This document shows, piece after piece, positions 15,508 to 24,721 of a stretch of 64,000 nt of DNA (position 1 is its first letter; the number at the start of each line of letters is the position of its first letter). The position numbers and the translations under genes are program-made. The notes under the pieces were generated by a model. That model was not told the DNA's origin. It made no database searches and saw only the letters and a program-made list of their open reading frames with translations. Source of the stretch: Actinoallomurus liliacearum (GTDB taxonomy: Bacteria > Actinomycetota > Actinomycetes > Streptosporangiales > Streptosporangiaceae); the NCBI RefSeq assembly GCF_039542035.1, contig NZ_BAABHJ010000017.1, forward strand, positions 186,001 through 250,000, written 5' to 3'.

Positions 15508-17475
15508 ATGATGATCGAGACGATGACGCCCCAGGTGAGCGAGCCTCCCTACGTGGGACCGCGCGCGTTCACCACGGCCGACGCGCCCAGATTCTTCGGC
15601 CGTGAGGCGGCGTCCCACCGGCTGGCCGAGCTGTGGCGGGAGCACCGGCTGACCGTCCTGCACGGGCCGTCCGGATCCGGCCGGACCTCGTTGATCGAGG
15701 CCGGGGCGCGGCCCCTGCTGCCCTCCGCCGAGGCCGAGATCCTGCCGACCGGGCGGCTGTCCTACGGTTCGGTCTTCCCTGCGGCGGCCCTGCCCGAGCA
15801 CAACCCCTACACCCTGGCGCTCCTGTCGTCCTGGTCGCCGGCCGAGCCGGCCAGCCGCCTCGCGGGATGGTCGGTCGCCGACTTCCTGACCCGGCGGCCG
15901 CAGCGCACCGACGTCCTCGGCCGCCGGATGCCCCTCCTCGCCGTCATCGACCAGGCCGAGGAACTCGTCGCCGGCCCGCCGCACGCGCCCGACCGGGAGC
16001 GCGCCCGGCGCTCCTTCGCGGACGAACTGGCGGAGGCGCTGGACGAACACCGCCACCTGCGGCTGCTGCTGTCCGTCCGCGAAGGATCCCTGCCCGACCT
16101 GGAACCGTACGAGCGCACCCTCGGCGGCGGCGAGGTCGCCCGGCTCCGGCTGGCACCGTTCGACGCCGGGACCGCGCTGGACGCCGTTCGCGGACCGCTC
16201 AGGAGGACGGCGCGGTCGTTCGCCCCCGGCGCCGCCGAGGCGCTCATCGACGATCTGCGTGCGGGAACTCCCGTCGTGGAGCCCGCGTTCGCGCAGATCG
16301 TGTGCGAGCGGCTCTGGCGATCGCTGCCGCCGCAGGCCGGGGCCATCACCGCCGAGGCGGTTCAGGCGCACGGCAACGCCGCGCTGACCGGTTACGTCGC
16401 GCGGGCCCTCGCCGACGTCGCCGAGCAGTACGACGTGCCGGTCGGCGGCCTCCGATCCTGGATGCAGCGCACCTTCGCCGGCACGGACCGGGATCCCGCC
16501 ACGAACCCGCCGCAGATGCCCCCGGCGGTGCTGCGCGCGCTCGAGGATCTCCACCTGATCAGGTCGGAGCGCTCGGGCGGAGAGCTCCGTTACGAGCTTC
16601 AGCATCCCCGGCTGATCGCACCACTCGGTCAGATGATCGACACTCGCCCGAGCGCCTCCGGACCGGCCGAGCGGCTGCGCGCCGCGACGCGCGCCCTGGC
16701 GAGCGGCGAGTTCGCTCGGGCCGAGCGCCAGGCGGTGACCGCCGTACGCCTCGGGGCCAAGTCCGACCTGCGGCTGCGCGCGGAGGCCGAGTCCCTGCTC
16801 GGCAACGTCGCGCACGGCAGGGGGCTGCGGAAGGAGGCGGAGACGCACTACCAGACGGCCGCCTCCCTGTTCGAGGCCCGCCAGGACCGCACCGCCGTCG
16901 GCCGGCTGCTCGCCGCCATCGGCCAGATCCGGCTGGCGGACGGCCGTGGCGCGGAGGCCCTCGAAGAGCTGCACGCCGCCGCCGAGCGCCTTCCCACGGA
17001 CCTCACCGTGCAGGCCGAACTCGCCCGGGCGCTGTGGGAGCTCGGGCAGACCCGGGCGGCGATCACCGTCCTGGACGCCGTCCTGTCGGCCGAGGGCGAC
17101 GCGCCGGAGATCCTCCGGACGCGGGGCGAGTTCCTGGCCGACCTCGGCGACGCCGACGCGGCCCTGCGCGACCTCGACCGCCTGCGGCGCCTTCCGCCGG
17201 GCACGCGCGCGGCCCGTGCGCTCGCACTCGCCACGCTGGGACGGTTCGACGCGGCGCGACACGAGATCGACGCCGCCCTGGACGAGGCCCCCGACAGCGG
17301 CCCGGTGCTGCTGTACGCCGCGCGGATCGCGGGCCTGCGCGGGGCCGGCGACTCGGCCGCCGACCTCGCCCGGCGCGCGGAGGCCGCACAGGACCCCGCC
17401 CTGCCACGGCATCAGCGGCGGGTCGTCCGCCGTATCCTCGCCCACCGGCCGGACGATCCGCGCTCGGCCGGGTGA
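15508..17475 (+). CDS. STAND-type NTPase (nSTAND1-like) with TPR tail
   Basis: 655 residues. PYVGPRAFTTADAPRFFGRE at residues 14-33 is the entry motif of novel STAND NTPases, followed by a P-loop GPSGSGRTS (53-61) and a Walker B-like AVIDQAEELV. The P-loop lysine is replaced by arginine. Residues 390-650 are alpha-helical repeats of TPR type (SLLGNVAHGRGLRKEAETHYQTAA, LARALWELGQTRAAITVLDAVL). STAND proteins are oligomerising sensors used in signalling and phage defence. It lies 132 bp after the precursor on the same strand, so may share its transcript. Start taken as the first Met at 15508; the third or sixth residue Met are alternatives. Confidence 0.75.
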   Translation: MMIETMTPQVSEPPYVGPRAFTTADAPRFFGREAASHRLAELWREHRLTVLHGPSGSGRTSLIEAGARPLLPSAEAEILPTGRLSYGSVFPAAALPEHNPYTLALLSSWSPAEPASRLAGWSVADFLTRRPQRTDVLGRRMPLLAVIDQAEELVAGPPHAPDRERARRSFADELAEALDEHRHLRLLLSVREGSLPDLEPYERTLGGGEVARLRLAPFDAGTALDAVRGPLRRTARSFAPGAAEALIDDLRAGTPVVEPAFAQIVCERLWRSLPPQAGAITAEAVQAHGNAALTGYVARALADVAEQYDVPVGGLRSWMQRTFAGTDRDPATNPPQMPPAVLRALEDLHLIRSERSGGELRYELQHPRLIAPLGQMIDTRPSASGPAERLRAATRALASGEFARAERQAVTAVRLGAKSDLRLRAEAESLLGNVAHGRGLRKEAETHYQTAASLFEARQDRTAVGRLLAAIGQIRLADGRGAEALEELHAAAERLPTDLTVQAELARALWELGQTRAAITVLDAVLSAEGDAPEILRTRGEFLADLGDADAALRDLDRLRRLPPGTRAARALALATLGRFDAARHEIDAALDEAPDSGPVLLYAARIAGLRGAGDSAADLARRAEAAQDPALPRHQRRVVRRILAHRPDDPRSAG

Positions 17476-17987
17476 CGATCGCCGAGCTCGGCGTCGATCG
17501 CCTGGTACATCTCCGCGAGCCTCGCGTCGAACGCGGCGAAGTCGAACGGCGCCCTGATCTCCCCGATCAGGAACCTCTTCTCGGGCCCGGGGTCGTACTT
17601 CAACTCGGCGTGCCTGGCGGCGAACGCCGCGAGGGCGGTCGCGGCGGCGGCGAGCGCGCGGGCGGCCTCGGCCGTTTCGCCCGGAGCGAGCACCGCCACC
17701 TGCGCGGCCCGCTGCCCGACCGTGCGCGCGTGCTCATCGATGGCGGCGAGCTTGACGTCGAGGTCGCGCCAGGACCGCTGACCGGCCAGCTCGAGCTGGA
17801 CGCGGAGCTGTGTCGCCGGCCCGAGGAGCTCGCCGTACGCGGACTGCCGTGCCTCCAGCGCATGCCGCATGCGGTCCCGCTCGGCCTGGACGGACTCCCG
17901 CCGGACCGTGCCCCACAGCGTCACCGCGACTCCTCCGACCGTGCCCGCGGTCGTGATCAACGCGGTCAGCAGGGAACCGTCGGGCAT
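17412..17987 (-). CDS. hypothetical protein with N-terminal membrane helix and coiled coil
   Basis: 191 residues from the ATG at 17987 (an upstream ATG at 18008 adds seven). A hydrophobic stretch LLTALITTAGTVGGVAVTLWG follows the start, then a long helical region rich in Ala, Arg and Glu (residues 25-140) that looks coiled-coil. The cytoplasmic C-terminus is basic. The 3' end overlaps the convergent STAND gene by 64 bp. I do not recognise a family; single-pass membrane proteins of this shape are common in actinomycetes. Confidence 0.55.
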   Translation of the reverse strand: MPDGSLLTALITTAGTVGGVAVTLWGTVRRESVQAERDRMRHALEARQSAYGELLGPATQLRVQLELAGQRSWRDLDVKLAAIDEHARTVGQRAAQVAVLAPGETAEAARALAAAATALAAFAARHAELKYDPGPEKRFLIGEIRAPFDFAAFDARLAEMYQAIDAELGDRHPAERGSSGRWARIRRTTRR

Positions 17988-18087
17988 GACGGCAGTCTGA
18001 CACCTCACCGGCCCGCCGTTGACCCCTTATGTCACACAGGAGCCGTTCCTCCCCAGCCGCTCGCGTCGCTCGTCGCCCGCGCCGGGG

Positions 18088-18762
18088 TCAGTGTTCGAAG
18101 CGGTAGCCCATGCCGGGTTCGGTGATCAGGTGGCGGGGGCGGGACGGGTCCGGCTCCAGCTTGCGGCGGAGCTGGGCGAGGTAGACGCGCAGGTAGCCGG
18201 TCTCGTTCTCGTACGCCGGACCCCAGACCTCGCGGAGCAGCTGCTGCTGGCTGACCAGGCGTCCCGCGTTGCGCACGAGCACCTCCAGGACATGCCACTC
18301 GGTCGGGGTGAGGCGGACGTCCGCGCCGTCGCGGCCGACCTTCTTGGCGGCCAGGTCGACGGTGAAGTCGTCGGTGACGATGACGGCCGCCTCCTCTGCG
18401 GGGGCGGCCCGGCGCACGGCGGCGCGCAGCCGGGCCAGCAGCTCGTCCATGCCGAACGGCTTGGTCACATAGTCGTCCGCGCCGACGTCGAGCGTCTCGA
18501 CCTTCTCCTCGGACGCGTGCCGCGCGGACAGCACGATGATCGGCACGCTCGTCCAGCCGCGCAGGCCCTTGATCACCTCGGCGCCCTCCATGTCGGGCAG
18601 GCCGAGGTCGAGGACGACGACGTCGGGATGGCGGCGTGCCGCCATGTCCAGCGCGGTACGCCCATCGGGCGCGGAGTCGACCTCATAGCCCCGGGCCCGC
18701 AGGTTGATCCGCAGCGCGCGGACGATCTGCGGCTCGTCGTCCACGACGAGTACTCGTGTCAC
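18088..18762 (-). CDS. kdpE: KdpE response regulator (intact copy)
   Basis: 224 residues. Receiver domain with VVDDEP, phosphoacceptor Asp in VVVLDLGLPD, Thr/Ser in IIVLSAR and Lys in VTKPFG; then a complete winged-helix OmpR-type DNA-binding domain (DVRLTPTEWHVLEVLVRNAGRLVSQQQLLREVWGP region; ends in GMGYRF). GTG start at 18762 overlaps the kdpD stop (GTGA), showing coupling. KdpE activates kdpFABC at low K+. As the only intact KdpE in the window, it probably drives the kdp operon at 26-38 kb as well, since kdpE2 there is broken. Confidence 0.93.
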   Translation of the reverse strand: MTRVLVVDDEPQIVRALRINLRARGYEVDSAPDGRTALDMAARRHPDVVVLDLGLPDMEGAEVIKGLRGWTSVPIIVLSARHASEEKVETLDVGADDYVTKPFGMDELLARLRAAVRRAAPAEEAAVIVTDDFTVDLAAKKVGRDGADVRLTPTEWHVLEVLVRNAGRLVSQQQLLREVWGPAYENETGYLRVYLAQLRRKLEPDPSRPRHLITEPGMGYRFEH

Positions 18763-21290
18763 GTTTCCCCCTTGCCTGCCCCGACCGCGGGGCTCCCCCC
18801 GGTCGGCAGTGCGAACACCATGGTCAGCCCACCGCCGGGGGTGTCCTCGGCGTGCAGATCGCCGCCGACGGCCTCGGCGAAGCCGCGCGCGACCGCGAGT
18901 CCCAGCCCGACCCCGCTGCCGCGCGGCCGGTCGCCGAGTCGCTGGAAGGGTTCGAACATCCGGCTCTTGGCGGAGTCGGGGACACCCGGCCCCCGGTCGG
19001 TCACCCGCAGTTCCACCATCCCGCCGTGCTCGCTCGCCGTCACCCGGACCGGGTCGGGGCCGCCATGCCGTACCGCGTTCTCGATGACGTTGGCCAGGGA
19101 ACGCTCCAGAAGCCCGGGGTCGGCCACGACGGGCGGCAGGTCGTCCGGCACCTCGATCTTGACCTGGTCGCCCGGAACGTTCGCCAGCGCAGGCTGGATC
19201 ACCTCGTCCAAAGCGACGGTGCGGGCGAGCGGGTTGACGACGCCGGTCTGCAGGCGGCTCATGTCGAGCAGGTTGGCGACCAGGCCGTCGAGGCGGTCCG
19301 CGGACTCCTCGATCGTGGCCAGCAACTCTGCCTCGTCTTCGGGATCCCAGCGCACCTCCGGCGAGCGGAGGCTGCTCACGCCCGCCTTGATCGACGCGAG
19401 GGGGGTCCTCAGGTCGTGCGAGACGGCGGCGAGCAGCGCCGTGCGGATCCGGTTGCCCTCCGCGAGCCGCCGAGCCTCCTTCGCCTCCTCGGCCAGGCGC
19501 TGGCGGTCCAGGGCCGCCGCCGCCTGGTAGGCGAAGGCGGCGAGCACACGGCGGTCGGCGGCCGGCAGCACCCGGCCGTCGAGCGCCAGTGTCAAAGTGT
19601 CGCTGACCTGAACGGTGACGTCCGCGTCCCCGGGTCGCGCGCAGGTCTCCGGACCCGCCGACGCCACGGGCGCCCAACCGTCGCCGGAGCGTTCGAGCAG
19701 CGTGACCGAGGACAGCCCGAACGTCTCCCGGACGCGTTCGAGCAGCTCGGGCAGGGCGTCCTCGCCGCGCAGCACACTCGTCGCGAGCATGCTGAGCGTG
19801 GTCGCCTCCGAACGCGCCCGCGCCGCCTGGGAACTGCGCCGCGCCGCGAGATCCACGACGGTCGACACGGCGACGGCCACGGTCACGAACACGAGGAGTG
19901 CCAAGGCGTTCTCCAGGTGGGCCACGGTGAGGGTGTGCACCGGGGGCGTGAAGAACCAGTTGACGAGCAGGAACCCGGCGACGGCGGCGACGATCGCGGG
20001 CCACAGCCCGCCGACCAGCGCCACGCCGACGGCCAACGCGAGGAAGAAGAGCAGCTCGGTCGGAAGCCCGAGGTGACGGACGGCTGCCGACAGCACACCG
20101 GTCAGCGCCGGCGGGCCGAACAGCGCGAGCAGCCAGCCGGCCGTCCGTCGTCCGCGCCCCAGCGACGTGGGCGGAACGGCCGCCGGTCCCCTGCCCTTGC
20201 CCGCGTAGTCGTGGGTGACGATGTGCACGTCCACGTCATCGGACGCGCGGGCGACGGTCGTGCCGACGCCGGGGCCGAAGGCGTACTGCCAACGGCTCCG
20301 CCGGCTCGACCCGAGCACGATCTGCGTGGCGTTCGCGGCGCGGGCGAACTCGAGCAGTGCCTTGGGCACGTCATCACCGGTGACCTGGTGGTAGGAGCCG
20401 CCCAGGCTCTCCACCAGGGCGCGCTGCCGGGCGAGCGCCTCCGGAGACCCGTCCCTTAGGCCCTTCCCCCGCGCGACGTGCACCGCCACGAGGCCGGCAC
20501 GGCCGGCGCGGGCGGCGATCCGGGCGGCGCGGCGGATCAACGCGTCGCCCTCCGGACCGCCGGTCAGCGCGACCACGATCCGCTCCCGGGCCTCCCAGGT
20601 GTCGGTGATGCCCTTCTCGTCGCGGTAACGGGCGAGCGCGTCGTCGACCCGGTCGGCCAGCCAGAGCAGCGCGAGTTCCCGCAGCGCGGTGAGGTTGCCG
20701 ACGCGGAAGTAGCTGGCCAGCGCCGCGTCGATCATGTCCGGCGCGTACAGAGTGCCGTGGGCCAGGCGGCGACGCAGGGACTCCGGCGCCATGTCGACCA
20801 GTTCGATCTGGTCGGCGCGCCGGACGACCTCGTCGGGGACCGTCTCTTGGGGCCGTACCTCGGTGATGCGCTCGACGACATCGGTGAGCGACTCCAGGTG
20901 CTGGACGTTGACGGTGGAGACCACGTCGATGCCCGCCTCGAGGAGCTCCTCGACGTCCTGCCAGCGCTTCTCGTTGCGGGACCCTGGGACGTTGGTGTGC
21001 GCCAGCTCGTCGACCAGCACCCCTTCGGGGCGGCGCGCGAGGATCGCGTCGACATCCATCTCGGTGACCACCCGGTCGCGGTGGGCGGTCTCGCGGCCGG
21101 GCACGGTCTCCAGGCCGTCGAGCAGCGCGGCGGTGCGGGCGCGGCCGTACGTCTCGACGTGGCCCACGACGAGGTCGGCGCCGCGTTCCAGCCGCCGGTG
21201 CGCCTCGTCGAGCATGGCGTACGTCTTGCCCACCCCGGGCGCCGCCCCGAGATAGATCTTGAGCCTGCCCCGCGTCGCTATCTGCCTCAC
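18759..21290 (-). CDS. kdpD: KdpD sensor histidine kinase (copy 1)
   Basis: 843 residues from a GTG with AGGAAAGGGG before it. Order: KdpD N-terminal domain with Walker A-like GAAPGVGKT (15-23) and ELAHTNVPGSRNEKRWQD; a UspA-like domain (about 245-365); four membrane helices (about 395-490, DUF4118); a GAF-like domain; HisKA with AVSHDLRTPLAS carrying the phospho-His; and an HATPase domain with NVIENAVRHG and GSGVGLGLAVARGF. It senses K+ limitation or osmotic stress; the UspA domain binds c-di-AMP in some Firmicutes. The upstream region carries a four-half-site array, implying autoregulation. Confidence 0.94.
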   Translation of the reverse strand: MRQIATRGRLKIYLGAAPGVGKTYAMLDEAHRRLERGADLVVGHVETYGRARTAALLDGLETVPGRETAHRDRVVTEMDVDAILARRPEGVLVDELAHTNVPGSRNEKRWQDVEELLEAGIDVVSTVNVQHLESLTDVVERITEVRPQETVPDEVVRRADQIELVDMAPESLRRRLAHGTLYAPDMIDAALASYFRVGNLTALRELALLWLADRVDDALARYRDEKGITDTWEARERIVVALTGGPEGDALIRRAARIAARAGRAGLVAVHVARGKGLRDGSPEALARQRALVESLGGSYHQVTGDDVPKALLEFARAANATQIVLGSSRRSRWQYAFGPGVGTTVARASDDVDVHIVTHDYAGKGRGPAAVPPTSLGRGRRTAGWLLALFGPPALTGVLSAAVRHLGLPTELLFFLALAVGVALVGGLWPAIVAAVAGFLLVNWFFTPPVHTLTVAHLENALALLVFVTVAVAVSTVVDLAARRSSQAARARSEATTLSMLATSVLRGEDALPELLERVRETFGLSSVTLLERSGDGWAPVASAGPETCARPGDADVTVQVSDTLTLALDGRVLPAADRRVLAAFAYQAAAALDRQRLAEEAKEARRLAEGNRIRTALLAAVSHDLRTPLASIKAGVSSLRSPEVRWDPEDEAELLATIEESADRLDGLVANLLDMSRLQTGVVNPLARTVALDEVIQPALANVPGDQVKIEVPDDLPPVVADPGLLERSLANVIENAVRHGGPDPVRVTASEHGGMVELRVTDRGPGVPDSAKSRMFEPFQRLGDRPRGSGVGLGLAVARGFAEAVGGDLHAEDTPGGGLTMVFALPTGGSPAVGAGKGET

Positions 21291-21386
21291 CCCCTTTCCT
21301 GAATTGTGTCCCTAGATGACGGTATTCGAGACGGACAGATCAGTACGCAGGCAGTCAACGCCCGAAGAAGGCGACATCCGCCGCCT

Positions 21387-21435
21387 TTGACGGATCCTTC
21401 GCGGCGGTCGGCACCGCCTTAACGCCGTTCTAACG
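21387..21435 (-). promoter_or_regulatory. predicted KdpE operator array upstream of kdpD1
   Basis: Plus-strand half-sites TTGACG (21387), TTCGCG (21398), TTAACG (21419) and CTAACG (21430), spaced 11, 21 and 11 bp. The second half of the array, TTAACGCCGTTCTAACG, is almost the same as at 37944. It lies 97-145 bp upstream of the kdpD1 start. Confidence 0.6.
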
Positions 21436-21455
21436 GGCGAAGCCGGGCGTGCCGA

Positions 21456-22346
21456 TCAGGAGCGGGCGACGCGCAGGAGGTGGAGGGCGGGCTCAGGAAG
21501 CGCTCGGCCCCGTGGCCACGCCGCCCGCAGGACCCGGTCGAACCGCAGCTCGCTGGGCACCTCGACGAGCCGTCCCGTCGCGATCTCGTCGGCGACCACA
21601 AGGGCACTGAGCACGGCCGGCGCCGTGCCCGCGACGGCGGCGGCGCGCAACGGGGCGGTCGCGCCGAGCTCGAGAGCCGGCTCGGCCGGTCCTCCGTACG
21701 GAGCGAGCGCGGCCTCGAACGTCTCGCGGGTCCCCGATCCGGCCTCTCGTAGCAGCAACGGCGTGGCCGCCAGTTCGACCGGGCGCAGCGGCCGGCGTTT
21801 GCGGGCCCACGGATGTTCCGGGGCGACGGCGATCACGAGGCGGTCCCGGCCGACGGCTCGGCTGTGCAGGTCGCGCGGCGCGCCACGCCCCTCGATGAAC
21901 CCAAGATCGGCCTCGTCCGCCCGGAGCCGCTCGATCACGTGGGTGCTGTTGGCGACGTTCAATTCGACGTGGACGCCGGGCGCGGCCTCCCGTAGGGCCA
22001 CGAGCCAGCCGGGGACGAGGTGCTCGGCGATCGTGAGACTGGCCGAGACCCGGAGGCGGTCTGCCTGCCGGGAGCGCAGCGCGGCGACGCCTTCGACGAG
22101 CGCGTTCGCCTGGACGAGGACGGCGCGCGCCCAGTCGGTGACCACCGAACCGGCCGGAGTGAGCCGGGAACCGCTGGTCGACCGCACGAGGAGCCGCACG
22201 CCCAGCCGCCGCTCCAGTGTGCGCATCCGGGCGCTCGCCGAGGGCTGGCTGATCCCCTGTCGAGCGGCGGCCTGGCCGAGGCTTCCGGTCTCGGCGACGG
22301 CGACCAGCAGTTGCAGTGCCTCCAGGTCGGGCAGCCGAGTGCTCAT
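21456..22346 (-). CDS. LysR-family transcriptional regulator
   Basis: 296 residues. An N-terminal winged helix-turn-helix (residues 5-64: LQLLVAVAETGSLGQAAARQGISQPSASARMRTLERRLG) is followed by a type-2 periplasmic-binding-like effector domain with AEHLVPGWL and LLLREAGSGTRETFE, a signature of the CysB/CbbR-like group that pairs with YeiH. It is divergent from the YeiH gene with about 60 bp between the starts, so it very likely controls it. ATG start at 22346. The effector is unknown. Confidence 0.9.
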   Translation of the reverse strand: MSTRLPDLEALQLLVAVAETGSLGQAAARQGISQPSASARMRTLERRLGVRLLVRSTSGSRLTPAGSVVTDWARAVLVQANALVEGVAALRSRQADRLRVSASLTIAEHLVPGWLVALREAAPGVHVELNVANSTHVIERLRADEADLGFIEGRGAPRDLHSRAVGRDRLVIAVAPEHPWARKRRPLRPVELAATPLLLREAGSGTRETFEAALAPYGGPAEPALELGATAPLRAAAVAGTAPAVLSALVVADEIATGRLVEVPSELRFDRVLRAAWPRGRALPEPALHLLRVARS

Positions 22347-22405
22347 AGGGCAACCCTATGACCTGCCAGGAGAATGCCTGCTACTGGAAGGGCCACGCGG
22401 CACCG

Positions 22406-23500
22406 ATGCTGGAGATCATGTCGATCTCGATCCGCTCCGTCGCTCAGCACGCGGGAGACGGCGCGCTGCCACCCGTGCCGCTCTCCGGCCCGGCCCGGGT
22501 CCGGCGCGGACGGGCGCTCGCGCCCGGCGTGGCCGCCGCCGCCCTCGCCGTCGCGGCGTCATACGCCGTGCACCGCGTCGCCGGGACGGTGCCGATGCTC
22601 ACCGCCGCGCTGATCATCGGCGTACTGGCCGCGAACCTGGGACTGCTGCCCGCGGCGACGCGGCCGGGCCTCCGCTTCGCCGCGACCAGATTCATGCGCG
22701 CGGGAGTGGTGCTCCTAGGGCTGCAGGTGTCGTTCGGCGACATCCTCGCGCTGGGGGCGCGCACGATCGTCATGGTGGTCACCGTGCTGGCGGTGACGTT
22801 CACCGGAACACGGTGGCTGGGCCGTCGGCTGGGCCTGTCCGAACGTCTCTCCCTGCTCGTGGCGGCCGGATTCTCCATCTGCGGCGCGTCGGCCGTCGCC
22901 GCGGTCGACGGCGCGCTCGGCACCCGTCCGGGCGACCCGGACGCGGAGCGCGAAACGGCGACCGCCGTCGGACTCGTCACGCTGTGCGGCAGCTTGGCCA
23001 TCGTCGTGATGCCACCCGTCGCCCGCCTGCTCGGCCTGCCGGCGTACGACGCGGGCCGCTGGATCGGGGCGAGCGTGCACGACGTGGGCCAGGTCGTCGC
23101 CACGGCCACCCTCGCCGGTTCGGCGGCGCTCGTCCCGGCGGTCGCGGTGAAGCTCGTCCGGGTGGTCATGCTCGCGCCGATCGCCGCCGGAGTCGCATTG
23201 CGGACCCGCCGGCGTTCCCTGGCGGCCGGGCACCGCCGGCCCGCGCTGCTGCCGGTGTTCGTGCTCGGGTTCCTGGGCATGATGGCGCTCCGCTCGGCGG
23301 TGAGCGTCCCGCCGGGCGCCCTGGCCGCCGCGAGCACCGCGCGGGACGTGCTGTTCGCGGCGGCGCTGTTCGGCCTGGGCAGCGCCGTGCGCCTGCGGGA
23401 GCTCATGCGGACCGGTCGCCGCGCCCTCCTGCTCGGCCTGACCTCCTGGGCGCTGATCGCCGGGATCTCCTACGCGGGCGTCCTGCTCACCTCTCGCTAG
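22406..23500 (+). CDS. YeiH-family putative sulfate exporter
   Basis: About 364 residues and ten hydrophobic helices. The start is uncertain: 22358, 22406 and 22418 are in frame, and I chose 22406 because residues before it are unlike the family. Conserved UPF0324/YeiH motifs are visible: GVVLLGLQVSFGDIL, FSICGASAVAAV and SVHDVGQVVATA. The family is annotated as sulfate exporters on limited evidence. It is paired with a divergent LysR regulator, the arrangement seen widely for this family. Confidence 0.85.
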   Translation: MLEIMSISIRSVAQHAGDGALPPVPLSGPARVRRGRALAPGVAAAALAVAASYAVHRVAGTVPMLTAALIIGVLAANLGLLPAATRPGLRFAATRFMRAGVVLLGLQVSFGDILALGARTIVMVVTVLAVTFTGTRWLGRRLGLSERLSLLVAAGFSICGASAVAAVDGALGTRPGDPDAERETATAVGLVTLCGSLAIVVMPPVARLLGLPAYDAGRWIGASVHDVGQVVATATLAGSAALVPAVAVKLVRVVMLAPIAAGVALRTRRRSLAAGHRRPALLPVFVLGFLGMMALRSAVSVPPGALAAASTARDVLFAAALFGLGSAVRLRELMRTGRRALLLGLTSWALIAGISYAGVLLTSR

Positions 23501-23529
23501 GGGAAGGCGGCTCCCGCTCCGGCACGCGA

Positions 23530-24251
23530 TCACACCGCGCGGCGTCTCGGCGAGGGATCGGCGGGAGTGCCCGTCGACGATCCGGGAGGCGTGGGCGCCG
23601 GCGCGGATCCGGGCGGCGGGGCCGGGACCGGACAGACGATGTCCGGCGAGTCAAGCTTCCCGCGGACCTCCCCGAAGACGCTCGACAGCAGCCAGGACAC
23701 CGTCCCGATGGCCCCCAGGATCTCCGCGGTGACCGTGGCCGTGTGCGTGGACATCGCGGTGATCCCGACGACGATCGACGTCCCGCCGGACTGGAGGGCC
23801 GTGGCGACCATGATGGCCAGGATCGCCGCCACGATGAGCGTCAGGATGGCTATCGCCAGGGTGATCCACACGGCCAGGTCCCACATGGTGATCTTTGAGT
23901 AGGACTGGCATTGAACGGTGTCCTGGGCGGCCGCCGCCGTCCGGCGAAGTGAGGTGACCGTCTCGGCGTTCCTGCGGTGGAAACGCGAGGCCGCGTCCCC
24001 CTGCCATCGAAGGCTTCCGGCGGAGTCCTCGATGTCGTCGGCCAGGCGCGTGAGGTGGTCCCGCAGGCGGGTCAGGTGCCCGGAGGAGACGTCGACGGTC
24101 TCCAGCCGGTTCTTCAGCTCCGGGAGGACCGTCAGCGGATTCGGCAGTCCGAACCGCTCGATGATCTGTGGAAGGTCCGGGACGAGGCCGGTGAACTGCT
24201 CGCGGTCGCCCGGTATCGTCCCCGGCCCGGCGTACGGGTACGGCGGCTCAC
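23530..24251 (-). CDS. WXG100-like membrane protein, 5' end unresolved
   Basis: The coding signal covers about 240 residues. Layout: N-terminal helix pair with a W-x-G motif (LRWQGDAASRFHRR), then two long hydrophobic helices (WITLAIAILTLIVAAILAIM and a Gly-rich second one), and a Pro-rich tail. This resembles WXG100/ESX-type secreted or membrane substrates. No ATG, GTG or TTG is in frame for the first 60 residues. GTG AGC at 24251 would fit as start only if one base were missing before TAC at 24240. The next in-frame ATG (24378) lies antisense inside the plus-strand gene. A single-base loss is therefore likely. Confidence 0.5.
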
Positions 24252-24282
24252 GCCCGGGACGATCGACACCCGCAGTGTGGCG

Positions 24283-24690
24283 ATGGAGTTCTCCGCCGCC
24301 GACGGGACTCCGCTGTTCACGGTCGCCCGGTCCGCCCGGAACCTGTTGTCCGTGACCGGCTCCGACGGCGTCACCCATGGATCCGTGCACCACACTCGCC
24401 GGCCGAGCGCCCGCCGCGGCGGCGTCCTGTACGACCTGTCGGACGCGGACGGCCGGCAGGTCGGGCGCATGGCTCTTCGCCCGTTCGCGGAGTTCGACCC
24501 CCGGCTGACCGCGGCTCCCGGTCCGAGCAACAGCGTCATCTTCGACCAGGAGGGTGTCGATGTGGGCCGCGCCTTCCGGTACGCCAACCACCACGCACGG
24601 CACCGGGAGCTACGTTTCGCGGCGCCGGTGAGCGCCGGGCTCGTCGGGCTCTGCATCGCCGCCGAAGTGGTGGCCGAGCCAGACCTTTGA
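24283..24690 (+). CDS. hypothetical protein, possible LURP-one-like fold
   Basis: 135 residues from ATG 24283, or 137 from the GTG at 24277; the ribosome site is weak. Codon use is strongly GC3, which supports this strand over the antisense reading. The sequence alternates strands and turns (DGTPLFTVARSARNLLSVTG, GGVLYDLSDADGRQVGRM) in the manner of LURP-one/scramblase-like beta barrels, and ends in a hydrophobic helix (PVSAGLVGLCIAAEVVA). That comparison is weak and unconfirmed. Its 5' end meets the 5' end of the WXG-like gene head to head. Confidence 0.5.
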   Translation: MEFSAADGTPLFTVARSARNLLSVTGSDGVTHGSVHHTRRPSARRGGVLYDLSDADGRQVGRMALRPFAEFDPRLTAAPGPSNSVIFDQEGVDVGRAFRYANHHARHRELRFAAPVSAGLVGLCIAAEVVAEPDL

Positions 24691-24721
24691 TCCCTCTCCG
24701 GCGAACGGGCGGCGAGCGTTC

